Position numbers and translations under genes: made by a program
Shown: positions 25,640-34,323 of the stretch, in pieces
How the letters are laid out: each line of letters opens with the position of its first letter
Position numbering within the stretch: the first letter of the stretch is position 1
The notes under the pieces: model-generated
What the model was told of the DNA's origin: nothing
Databases searched by the model: none
Seen by the model: only the letters and a program-made list of their open reading frames with translations
NCBI GenBank assembly: GCA_963728965.1
Contig: CAVSMH010000006.1
Span: forward strand, 2,170,001 to 2,234,000
Reading direction: 5' to 3'
Length of the DNA stretch: 64,000 nucleotides
Origin: DASQZT01 sp963728965
GTDB taxonomy: Bacteria; Acidobacteriota; Terriglobia; Bryobacterales; Bryobacteraceae

Positions 25640-27103
25640 TTAAGGCGTCGTGAATTCCGGATTAAGCTCGTCGGCATAGGGTACCGGCTCGTCCACGGGG
25701 AGCGTGAAATAGAAGGTGGAGCCGCGATCTACCACGCTCTCCACGCGGGTAGTGCCGCCGTGCGCGGCCACCAGGTGCTTGACGATGGAGAGACCCAGGC
25801 CAGTGCCGCCCAATTCCCGCGACCGGGCCTTATCGACGCGGTAGAAGCGCTCGAAAAGGCGCGGCAGGTCCTCTTCCGGGATGCCGACGCCGGTATCCCG
25901 CACGGAGATTTCGATGAACTGCCCGACGGGGAGAGCCCCGACGGTGATGCGGCCGCCGGAGGCCGTGTACTTGATGGCGTTATCGAGCAGGTTGCTGAGG
26001 ATCTGCGATACCGCCTCGCTGTCGCACCAGGCTTCAGCATCGGCCGGCGCGGCCCCCAGCTCCAGCTCCACCTGGCTGCGGGCGGCGATCGGGCGCACCA
26101 GGTCGATGGCGTCCTGAAGCAGGCCGTGGATGCGCCGCGGTTCGAATTCGAATTCCTGGCGCTTCTGCTCGATGCGCGAGAGCGTCAGCAGGTCTTCGGT
26201 GATGCGCGCCAGGCGTTCGGAGTTGTGGCGGATGATGCCCAGAAAGCGGAGGTTGTGCTGGGGATCGTCGATGGCGCCGTCGAGCAGGGTTTCGGTGTAG
26301 CCCTGGATGGAGGCGAGCGGGGTGCGCAGCTCGTGCGACACGTTGATGACGAAATCCTTGCGGATGCGCTCCACGCGTTCGAGCTCGGCGTGCTCATGCT
26401 GCAACTGTTCCACGGTCTTCTGGAGGTTGCGCGCGGATTCGTTCAGGGTGCGCGCGAGCTGGGCGAATTCGCTGCCGCCGGCCAGTTCCAGGCGGGCGCG
26501 GAAGTTGCCGCGGGCAAGCTCCATGGCGTGTCCCATGATGGAGGCAAAGCGGCGTGAAATCCAGCGTGAGAAAATGGCGGCGATGAGCACACCCGGGATA
26601 AACGCCAGCGCCGTGCTCGCCAGGATCTGCCGGCGGATGTAGTTGACCTGGGTGTGAACCTGGGCCAGCGGCACCGAAATGCGCACGGCTCCGCCGGGAG
26701 CGGGCACTGCCACATAAATGAAATCGATACCGATGGTCGCGCTGTGGCGTTGGATGGAGCCCACCTCGCCGTGAAAGGCGCGGATGAGTTCGGGACGGGT
26801 GGAGTGGTTCTCCATGGTGGCGGCATCGGCTTCGGAGTCCACCAGGACCTTGCCGTCGCGGCGCACCATGGTGATGCGCCCGCCCGCCGCGGCCGCCATT
26901 TTGCGGGCCTGCTCCGCATCGAGAGACAAGGGATCGCGGCTCGCCGTGACCAGCATCCGGCCTTTCTCGGCGAGTTGCTGCTCGAGGTTCTGCACGTAGG
27001 CAGTCTCGGCGACGCGGGTGGCCGAAAGATCGACGGTGATGAGGGCCAGCACGAGCACGGACAGTACACCGAGGATCAGTTTCAGAAAGATTCTGCCGGT
27101 CAT
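25640..27103 (-). CDS. PhoR-like sensor histidine kinase
   Basis: The product has 487 residues. Transmembrane helices lie at about 7-27 and 158-178, with a periplasmic sensor of about 130 residues between them. HAMP linker about 180-235; the H box FVINVSHELRTPL places the phosphorylated His at 257. ATP-binding N, G1 and G2 boxes follow (NLLDNAIKYT, DTGVGIPEEDLPRLF, GTGLGLSI). Its start overlaps the stop of the upstream regulator by 4 bases, so the two are translationally coupled. PhoR-like architecture fits, but no phosphate genes (pst, phoU) lie nearby, so the stimulus is open. Confidence 0.93.
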   Translation of the reverse strand: MTGRIFLKLILGVLSVLVLALITVDLSATRVAETAYVQNLEQQLAEKGRMLVTASRDPLSLDAEQARKMAAAAGGRITMVRRDGKVLVDSEADAATMENHSTRPELIRAFHGEVGSIQRHSATIGIDFIYVAVPAPGGAVRISVPLAQVHTQVNYIRRQILASTALAFIPGVLIAAIFSRWISRRFASIMGHAMELARGNFRARLELAGGSEFAQLARTLNESARNLQKTVEQLQHEHAELERVERIRKDFVINVSHELRTPLASIQGYTETLLDGAIDDPQHNLRFLGIIRHNSERLARITEDLLTLSRIEQKRQEFEFEPRRIHGLLQDAIDLVRPIAARSQVELELGAAPADAEAWCDSEAVSQILSNLLDNAIKYTASGGRITVGALPVGQFIEISVRDTGVGIPEEDLPRLFERFYRVDKARSRELGGTGLGLSIVKHLVAAHGGTTRVESVVDRGSTFYFTLPVDEPVPYADELNPEFTTP

Positions 27104-27789
27104 GACTCCTCAAAACGATAGCCGAAGCCGCGCACGGTGGTCAGATAGCGCGGGGTGTCGGGTTGTTCTTCGATCTGTTCGCGCAGGCGCCGGATATGTA
27201 CGTCGACGGTGCGCGGCGTAACGTAGCGCTGCTCGCCCCACACCGATTCGAGCAGTTGCTCGCGGCTGTAGGCGCGGCCCGGATGGGTCAGGAAGAATTC
27301 CAGCAGGTTGTATTCCGTGGAGGTGAGGGAGAGTTCGCCGCCGCGCAGGTAGACGCGGCGCGCGGTCGGGTCGAGGCGGAAGGGACCGATGACGGCGACG
27401 GCGGGACCGGCATCGAACTCTTCGCGCCGCAAGTGGGCCTTCACACGGGCGATGAGCTCGCGCGGGCTGAAGGGCTTGGTCATGTAGTCGTCGCCGCCGA
27501 TTTCGAGCCCCAGCACGCGGTCCACTTCGTCAGACCGCGCGGTGAGAAAAAGGACCGGGGTGCGTCCCAGCACGGGCGACTGGCGGATCTGCCGGCACAA
27601 TTCGAAACCATCCATTTCGGGGAGCATGACATCCAGCAGAATCAGGTCCGGCCGGTATTGTTCCAGCATCTTGAGAGTGGAATGCGCGCCATTCAGGACC
27701 TGCGTCTGGTAACCGTTATGGACCAGGTTATAGTCGATCAGGGAAGCGAGTTCCGCCTCGTCCTCCACAATCGCGATGCGCTTGGCCAT
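27100..27789 (-). CDS. PhoB-like OmpR-family response regulator (first of two)
   Basis: The product has 229 residues. Receiver: EDEAEL at 9-14, phosphoacceptor Asp53 in LLDVMLPEMD, the LTARSDE switch Thr, and TKPFS Lys. C-terminal winged helix: TSTEYNLLEFFLTHPG and VDVHIRRLREQIEE, ending TVRGFGYRFEES. The frame is open far upstream (to 28032), but that part runs through the promoter region and lacks a receiver start, so the ATG at 27789 was chosen. On the minus strand TACAAT at about 27812-27817 could be its -10 box. It leads the operon. Confidence 0.93.
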   Translation of the reverse strand: MAKRIAIVEDEAELASLIDYNLVHNGYQTQVLNGAHSTLKMLEQYRPDLILLDVMLPEMDGFELCRQIRQSPVLGRTPVLFLTARSDEVDRVLGLEIGGDDYMTKPFSPRELIARVKAHLRREEFDAGPAVAVIGPFRLDPTARRVYLRGGELSLTSTEYNLLEFFLTHPGRAYSREQLLESVWGEQRYVTPRTVDVHIRRLREQIEEQPDTPRYLTTVRGFGYRFEES

Positions 27790-27949
27790 AAGGGAGAGCG
27801 ATGATGTACCCATTGTAGCGTTCCCGGACGGACAGTTTGTTACACTCACGAATGCGGCAATGAGGCGGCCTGGCTGCCGGCGGCCGCGGTTCGGATACAA
27901 GTAGAGGTGCGTCATTTCAGCCCGGTACTGGTTTGCCATCGGTCTTCTG

Positions 27950-30367
27950 TTGACCATGCGCATCACGGCCCAGTGTGCTTGCCGTGACTGCGCGCAGAGC
28001 GGATTCGGAGGTCCCGCCGAGAACCGATTCACCGCCTACGACGCGGCCGCTGCGGGCGTCTGGGTCAATCTCTCGAACCTGACGCTGTACGTGCGCGAGA
28101 CCGATCTTGCGTTCGGCGGATTCGGGCTCGAGCGCTCCTACAACCAGGACGATACCGCCGCGGGACCTTTCGGCATCGGCTGGACGTTTAACCTGGGCGA
28201 CAGCCTCACGGTGGATACGGATGGGACACTGGTGGTGCGGCGCGGCGCGGGGCGCATCGACCGGTTCGGCGCGTCTTCGTCGGGCAGTTACTTCGCGTTG
28301 ACCGGCACGACCGACAGGCTGGTGAAGAACGACGACGGCACCTACACGCTGCGCGCGACGGGCGCGACGGCGGGGCGCGTGTTCACGAGCGACGGCCGAT
28401 TGCTTTCGACGCCGGCAGCCACGCTGGACTACGATGCGGCCGGGCGGCTCACGGCGGCGCGGTATCGGGGGAGCCGGATCACGTTCACCTACGATGGCGA
28501 CGGGCACATCGCCTCGGCCGCCGATTCGGCGGGGCGCACGGTGAATTACACCTACACCGGCGGGCGGCTCGAATCGAACGGCAGCAGCACGTATGAGTAC
28601 GACGACGCCGGCAACCTGACATCGGTCAACGGAACGTCGATTGGCTATGCGGGCGATGCGGATTACACGGCGGTGGCGAGCGTCGGAGCGCGGAGCTACG
28701 ACGCGCCGCTGGCGCCCTCGCAGATCCGCGTCACCGACGGCAACGGCGATGCCACCTGGTATGTCTCGAACGCCGGGGGCCTGGTGCTCTCGGTGACCGA
28801 CGCCAACGGCAGCGCGGTTTCGTACGCGTACGACGCGGCGGGGCGGCGCACCGCGGTGACCAACGGCACGGGGCGAACCGCCCGGTTCACCTATGACAGC
28901 GGAGGAAACCTGACTGGCGTGGTGGATGCCGCGTCGAACCGATGGTCCGCGGAGTACTCCGCTTCGCGACTCTCCCGGGTCACCGACCCGAACGGCAACG
29001 CATGGAGCTTCCAGTACGATGCGGCGGGGAACCTGACCGGAGTCACCGACCCGGCGGGCGGCGCCGCGGCCGCCGCGCGCAACGACGGGGGGCAGGTCAC
29101 CAAACTCACCAACGCCATGGGGAACGGGACCGCCTACACCTACAACAGCGATGGACTGGTCGGTGCGTTCACCGACGCAGTGGGCGGGCAGTGGACGTAC
29201 GAGTATGACGGTGCGTCGCGGGTGGCGAGCCGGACCGATCCCGGCGGCACGGTGATCCAGGCGGGCGATGTGCCGGCCGCGGTGGCGCCGTGCCATCCGA
29301 ACCCGGATTGCGGCGACGGCTTCGGCAACCACATCACCGCCGACGCCAATGGACGGATTGTAGCCTTGACGATGCCGGGCGACAAAACGGTGAGCTACCA
29401 GTATGACCACGCCGGCCGGCTCGCCATGGTGTCCGACTGGCTCGGCAACTTCGCGGTGTACCGGTACGATGCCGCCGGCTGGCCGGTGAGCGTCAGCGTA
29501 TCCGGCGGGCCCGTGACCATCTATCAGTACGATGCGGCGCACCGGCTGCGCGCCATCGTGAGCACCGGTCCGGACGGATCGCCGGTGGCGGGCTACCGCT
29601 ATACGCTCGATGCCAACGGCAACCGCACGGCGGTGAGCGCGCTCGAACCATCCACCGCGGCGGGAACGGCGGCGAGTTACACCTACGGGCTGGATGCCGC
29701 GGGCCACCCGGTGAGCCGCAGCGATGGCGAGAGCTATCAATACGACGCGCGCGGCAACCTGACGGCGATCGCGGGCGGCCGCAACATCACCTTCGGCTAC
29801 GACGGCCTGGGGCGGCTCACCGGGTCGAGCGGAGACATCGCCACGAGCTACACCTACGATGGGGCGCTGCGGGTGGCGCGCACGGTGGATGGCGTGGAAC
29901 GCCATTTCGACGTGTTTCAAGACCGCGTGGTGATGGAGAGCGACGGCGACGGCGCGCCCGTGGCATGGTACATCTACGGCCGCGGGCTGTTGTGGAAAGT
30001 GACCGCGGACGAGATACCCTACTTTTACCATTTTGATGGCGACGGCAATGTGGTCGCGGTTTCAAATCCGGCGGCGGGCATCGTGAACCGGTATCGGTAC
30101 GATCCGGAGGGGCGGCTAGTGGCCAGCGAGGAAGGGGTCGAGAATCCCTTCCGGGCGCGCGGCGAGGCGGGCTGGATGGACGACGGCAACGGCCTGCTGT
30201 TCACCGGGCGCGCCTTCCGGTTTGCGGAATTGCGGCTGACGCTGCCTGCCGGCGTGGATCTGTCGCCGCCGCCGGCGCGGCTGCTTCCGGCATTGCGTGG
30301 TGCGGGCGCATGCTTTCTCGAAGGCGTGGCGAGCTGCGCGTTCGCCAGCGGCGGGAGGGAGCAGTGA
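27950..30367 (+). CDS. RHS/YD-repeat surface protein
   Basis: The product has 805 residues, largely made of about 25 YD repeats (GxxxxYxYDxxGRL pattern, for example YDAAGRLTAARY, YEYDDAGNLTSVN, YRYDAAGWPVSVS). An RHS core-like segment ends with YHFDGDGNVVAVSNPAAG and RYDPEGRLVASEEG. N-terminal residues about 20-90 match the RHS/YD leader (NLTLYVRETDLAFGG). The C-terminal 60 residues after the core are short and unlike a known toxin. The start is uncertain: TTG at 27950 or ATG at 27956 give a protein without a complete signal peptide, although in-frame codons just upstream spell a good hydrophobic signal (about 27914-27955). Stop and the next start overlap by 4 bases (GTGA). Confidence 0.85.
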   Translation: MTMRITAQCACRDCAQSGFGGPAENRFTAYDAAAAGVWVNLSNLTLYVRETDLAFGGFGLERSYNQDDTAAGPFGIGWTFNLGDSLTVDTDGTLVVRRGAGRIDRFGASSSGSYFALTGTTDRLVKNDDGTYTLRATGATAGRVFTSDGRLLSTPAATLDYDAAGRLTAARYRGSRITFTYDGDGHIASAADSAGRTVNYTYTGGRLESNGSSTYEYDDAGNLTSVNGTSIGYAGDADYTAVASVGARSYDAPLAPSQIRVTDGNGDATWYVSNAGGLVLSVTDANGSAVSYAYDAAGRRTAVTNGTGRTARFTYDSGGNLTGVVDAASNRWSAEYSASRLSRVTDPNGNAWSFQYDAAGNLTGVTDPAGGAAAAARNDGGQVTKLTNAMGNGTAYTYNSDGLVGAFTDAVGGQWTYEYDGASRVASRTDPGGTVIQAGDVPAAVAPCHPNPDCGDGFGNHITADANGRIVALTMPGDKTVSYQYDHAGRLAMVSDWLGNFAVYRYDAAGWPVSVSVSGGPVTIYQYDAAHRLRAIVSTGPDGSPVAGYRYTLDANGNRTAVSALEPSTAAGTAASYTYGLDAAGHPVSRSDGESYQYDARGNLTAIAGGRNITFGYDGLGRLTGSSGDIATSYTYDGALRVARTVDGVERHFDVFQDRVVMESDGDGAPVAWYIYGRGLLWKVTADEIPYFYHFDGDGNVVAVSNPAAGIVNRYRYDPEGRLVASEEGVENPFRARGEAGWMDDGNGLLFTGRAFRFAELRLTLPAGVDLSPPPARLLPALRGAGACFLEGVASCAFASGGREQ

Positions 30368-33300
30368 GACGGTTCCTTCGCCCCCGCATGGCGGCGCTCC
30401 TGGTGTTGCTGGCCGCGGGGGCGCCGGCGCAGACTCTGCTGGACTGCGGGGTGGCGAAGGCCGCCACGATTCCAGCGGCGAGCAACCAGTTCTACAACGT
30501 ACCCAACGGAGCGGTGGGTGACGCGATGCTGGTCCGGGTGCTCTACACCGGCACCGACCCGGCATTCAAGGTAGGTGTGCTTCTCACCGATCCGGTGAAC
30601 CGGGTGGTAGCTTCGCGGACCACCATCACCCAACCCGGCCAGACGCCGCCTCCGGCCGAGCCTATCACCAAGGGCGCCGCTACGGCCTTGATTTACGATC
30701 TGGCTTTCAACGGGACGCACCAGATCCGGATCCAAAACCTCGGCGCGTCCGAGGGGAGCTATCGGCTGGTCTTTACCTGGCTGAACAAGCCCTGTACGGC
30801 ATCGGGTACGCTGGCGTGCGGAGGCTCGGCCACGAAAGAAGTCGTGGAGCCGCTGCAACTCGATACGTACCAGTTCGCCGCCAGGAAGGACGATATCGTC
30901 AGCGCGCGGCTCCGGCGGATCGGCACGGCGGGCGAAGGCTTCCGCGCCACACTGGTGGCGTACTCGCCCAAGGGCCAGCGGATCGCGCCGCTGACCGGCA
31001 CGGCGACCAGCATCGACACCTCGTCCGGCGGTTTCGGGCGTCTGGATTTCCGCGCTCCGGGGGACGGGCTGATGACGCTGGTGGTGTTCGATGCGGGCAA
31101 CAGCACCGGAACCTATGCGGTGGCGGCGGCGCTGCTCAACCGGTCGTGCGGAACGGCGGCGCTGGGGTGCGGCGCGGTGCTGGCGGGGCAGATTGGCGGG
31201 CGGCTGGCCATGAATTCGTTCACCATGGAAAAGATCGGCGGAGACGTGGTTTCGATCCGCATCGCGGTGGCCGACGGCAGCGCGGTGGTGCCCGCCCTGG
31301 AGGTTTACGATACGCAGGGCAACGCCGTGGCGCTGTCGGCGGCGAAGCTGCCGGTGGCGGCGCGCACGGTGAACACCTGGACCTTCACGGCCACCTCCGA
31401 CGAACCGTACACCCTGTTGGTGAAGGACGCGTCGTCGCTCCAATCGGGGGGCTACTCCATTGCCAGGGTCCTGTTGAACCGCACCTGCGGGGGCGCGGGT
31501 ACGTTGGGGTGCGGGACCATCGAAGACGGGTCGATGGGGGGACTGCTGGCCGCCAAGACGTATTCGCTGGCGGCCAACGCCAACGACGTGTTTCTGCTGC
31601 GCCTGCTCAATACCACGCCGAGCGGCGTGTTCCGGCCGCAACTGGATATCTACGATGCGCGGGGCAACAACATCCAGACGCTGACCGGCGGGGACCTGGC
31701 TCGAGCCACCTTCACGACGCGAGCCGGCGGAAGCTACACGGTGGTGGTCAGCGACGGCTTCGACAATTCCCAGAACGGCAGCTATACCATTTCGCTGTTG
31801 CGGCTGAACGGGCCGTGCGCCGCGACGGGCGCATTGAGTTGCGGCGCGGTGGTCGCGGGCAATCTCTCGCATGCGCTCGAAGCGGGGGTGTACACGTACG
31901 ACGCCGCGGCGGGGCAGTCGTTCACGGTGCGCATGATCGACGACACCGGCGGATTGCAGGAAGCGCTCGAAGTGTACGACGCGCAGGGGAACCTGGTGGG
32001 GCAGAACGGGTCGAATCCGTTTGCCGGCGTGGACGTGACGAAGGCTACGGGCGGGGTCTACACGATTCTGGCGCTCGATACCAGCAGGCGGCAGACAGGC
32101 GGCCGATTCGGCATCGACCTGCTGCAGACCACCAACGCCTGCGCCGCGCCGGCGCCTCAGGGAGCGACGGTGAGCGGAGTGGTAAGCGCCGGCCGGCCGT
32201 TCGCCACTTACCGCATCACGGCCAAGGCGGGCGATCCGCTGCTGGTACGGAGCGCCTCGTTCACGGCCGGGTTCTCGGCGCAGATGGACCTGTACGATCC
32301 GGCGGGCTCGCGGGTGGATTCGGCCAACTTCGGGCTGTCGCGCAAGGCGGAAGTGAGCGGCACGTACACGGTCGTGGTGGGCGGATCGGCGCCGCGTACG
32401 GCGGGCGCATATGCGCTCTCGTGGCAGTTGTTGAACAGTCCGGCGGGCACGGCGCCGCTGGCCTGCGGCGGCTCCACGGCGGGACTGCTGGGCGCGGGCA
32501 GCGAGTTTCGCTATTACACGGCCAACGCCGCCGCCGGCGATATCATGCGCCTGATCTTCACGCGGCTTTCCGACAACTTCTCGCCGCAGGTGGAGTTGTA
32601 CGATCCGGCCGGAGGGCGGCTGCCCGCGTCGAGCACGGATATCACGCAGAAGGCCGGCGCCGATGGGGACTACCTGGTGCTGGTTGGTCCAGCCGGTGCG
32701 AACGCCGAATCCGGCACTTACAGCCTGGCATACCAGCGACCCAACCGGCCGTGCAACGCGCAAACCCTGACCTGCGGGCAGACCAGCCTGCGCACGGTGA
32801 GCCTTCCGGGTCAGCTCGACACGTGGAGCTTCAGCGGCACGGCGGGAGATCAGGCGAGCGTCCGGTTGACGCCGCGCTCGGGCGCGTACGTTCCGTTCGG
32901 AGAGCTGTACGACGGGGCGGGGAACCGGGTTGCGACGAGCGGATCCACCGGGCTGCTGCGGGCGGTGCTCCCCGCCGCGGGACCTTACACCGTGCTGGCG
33001 CGAGACCTGAACGCGGTGAACACGGGCACCTACCGCGCCAGCCTGCAGGACGATACCAACGCCTGCACGGTGAGCGACACGGAGCCGCCGGCGATCGTGC
33101 TGGTCGAGCCGACCGGCGGAGATGTGATCGCCGGTGGAAGCTCGTATCGCATCCAGTGGCAATCGGACGACAACGTAGGCGTGGCGGGGCACACGGTGGA
33201 GTTGTCCAGCGATGGCGGCACCACGTTCGGAACCACGTTGGCGGCGGGCCTGGGCGGGAACCAGCAATCGTACGACTGGACGGTGCCGCCCGACATTGCG

Positions 33301-33540
33301 CCCAGCCGCAACGCCGTCATCCGGGTGACGGCCACCGATGGCGCCGGCAATGCGGAGGCGGCGGCCAGCGGGCCGGTATCGATCATCGGCTCGGGCTTCC
33401 AGCCCAACCGCACCACGACGCTCACCTACGATGGATGGAACCGGGTAACGCAATCGGCCGGCGACGACGGCCGTATGATTGAATACACGTGGGACGCGGC
33501 CGGCAACCTGGTGCAGATCACGATCAGCGGACAGCCCTAA
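30364..33540 (+). CDS. Secreted protein with about nine PPC-like repeats and a terminal YD repeat
   Basis: The product has 1058 residues. The signal peptide ends in GAPAQ after MAALLVLLAAG. About nine repeats of roughly 100 residues follow; each ends with a Cys-Gly turn (for example SCGTAALGCGAVLAGQIG) and a Tyr-rich GTYAVAA-like strand, which matches bacterial pre-peptidase C-terminal (PPC) domains. Residues about 915-1010 are an Ig-like domain (GGSSYRIQWQSDDNVGVAGH). The last 40 residues contain a single YD repeat, YDGWNRVTQSA and EYTWDAAGNLVQI. The start is GTG at 30364 with GGGAGG in front and a 4-base overlap with the RHS gene. PPC domains usually sit on proteases, but no catalytic domain is present here. 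Confidence 0.78.
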   Translation: MRRFLRPRMAALLVLLAAGAPAQTLLDCGVAKAATIPAASNQFYNVPNGAVGDAMLVRVLYTGTDPAFKVGVLLTDPVNRVVASRTTITQPGQTPPPAEPITKGAATALIYDLAFNGTHQIRIQNLGASEGSYRLVFTWLNKPCTASGTLACGGSATKEVVEPLQLDTYQFAARKDDIVSARLRRIGTAGEGFRATLVAYSPKGQRIAPLTGTATSIDTSSGGFGRLDFRAPGDGLMTLVVFDAGNSTGTYAVAAALLNRSCGTAALGCGAVLAGQIGGRLAMNSFTMEKIGGDVVSIRIAVADGSAVVPALEVYDTQGNAVALSAAKLPVAARTVNTWTFTATSDEPYTLLVKDASSLQSGGYSIARVLLNRTCGGAGTLGCGTIEDGSMGGLLAAKTYSLAANANDVFLLRLLNTTPSGVFRPQLDIYDARGNNIQTLTGGDLARATFTTRAGGSYTVVVSDGFDNSQNGSYTISLLRLNGPCAATGALSCGAVVAGNLSHALEAGVYTYDAAAGQSFTVRMIDDTGGLQEALEVYDAQGNLVGQNGSNPFAGVDVTKATGGVYTILALDTSRRQTGGRFGIDLLQTTNACAAPAPQGATVSGVVSAGRPFATYRITAKAGDPLLVRSASFTAGFSAQMDLYDPAGSRVDSANFGLSRKAEVSGTYTVVVGGSAPRTAGAYALSWQLLNSPAGTAPLACGGSTAGLLGAGSEFRYYTANAAAGDIMRLIFTRLSDNFSPQVELYDPAGGRLPASSTDITQKAGADGDYLVLVGPAGANAESGTYSLAYQRPNRPCNAQTLTCGQTSLRTVSLPGQLDTWSFSGTAGDQASVRLTPRSGAYVPFGELYDGAGNRVATSGSTGLLRAVLPAAGPYTVLARDLNAVNTGTYRASLQDDTNACTVSDTEPPAIVLVEPTGGDVIAGGSSYRIQWQSDDNVGVAGHTVELSSDGGTTFGTTLAAGLGGNQQSYDWTVPPDIAPSRNAVIRVTATDGAGNAEAAASGPVSIIGSGFQPNRTTTLTYDGWNRVTQSAGDDGRMIEYTWDAAGNLVQITISGQP

Positions 33541-33681
33541 AGCGGCCGTTTTGGTGAGGGCGCGCGCCCGGGCTATGCGGGAACCAGAGGGTTCCGCGGC
33601 TTGGGGAACGCTTGCGGGTATTGTGCTGCAACGCACACGCGGGTATGGATATCCCAGATTTTCAGGGGTTAAGATCTTTAT

Positions 33682-34278
33682 ATGACAAATATGACTCCGG
33701 AGACGGCAATTGTCCCCCTGGGGTTGCTGGCGGGGCCGCGCGAGCCTCGGATCCAGTTGTACGGATGGGATGCCCAACGAAGAGCGTGGCACGGTCCGAA
33801 TGAACTGGGAGGGGCGCCGGCGGGAAGCCAGCGGCTGGCCGAAGCGCTCCGCAGTACACCGGGCCGATCGTGGTACGGGCCGATAAACTGCACGGCCTCG
33901 GGCGAACCACGCACGCGCTTCTTCGCCTTGGCGCACGCCCTGGAAGATTGCGGCATGGCGATGGTCTACGGAGACGAGTCGAAAAGCGGACCGGCAGAGA
34001 TCGTGGTGGTCATCCCGGCGCGGCGCCGTTCGCGGCTGCGTCCGGAGTTTGCGTTCGGGTTGGTGTCGTTCGCCGGCTTTCTGGGGTCGCTGGGTGGGGT
34101 GGCAGCCGACCTGGCGGTGCACGAGCACATCGAAAACGCGCTGGCCGAAACGGGCGGCGGCGACTCGCTGGTGATCTCGATCAGCACGGGGCTGTGGGGC
34201 CACGACGGCGAACCCATGCTGTCGCGGTGCGTCGAGAAGATCGCGGTGGCGATGCTGCAATGGCTTTGTGCGGAGTAA
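33682..34278 (+). CDS. Hypothetical protein
   Basis: The 198-residue product matches nothing I recognise. The first 100 residues are polar; LYGWDAQRRAWHGPNELGG and YGPINCTASGEPRTRFFALAHALEDCG hold the only two cysteines of that part. A basic stretch, PARRRSRLRPEF, precedes a weakly hydrophobic segment, FGLVSFAGFLGSLGGVAADLAV (about residues 125-146), that could be membrane-associated. The end is a possible amphipathic helix with Cys. No Shine-Dalgarno sequence is clear for ATG 33682; ATG 33691 is the alternative. Base composition matches the neighbours, and the reading frame is long enough to be a real gene. Confidence 0.6.
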   Translation: MTNMTPETAIVPLGLLAGPREPRIQLYGWDAQRRAWHGPNELGGAPAGSQRLAEALRSTPGRSWYGPINCTASGEPRTRFFALAHALEDCGMAMVYGDESKSGPAEIVVVIPARRRSRLRPEFAFGLVSFAGFLGSLGGVAADLAVHEHIENALAETGGGDSLVISISTGLWGHDGEPMLSRCVEKIAVAMLQWLCAE

Positions 34279-34323
34279 CGGCCTGGCGGGCAGGGCGATG
34301 CGGCACATGATATACCGAAGCCT

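Noticed and set aside
27820..27850. Pho box before the first PhoB-like regulator
   Set aside because: GTGTAAC and CTGTCCG are 10 bases apart instead of 11 and differ from the consensus; no pst or phoU genes are near.
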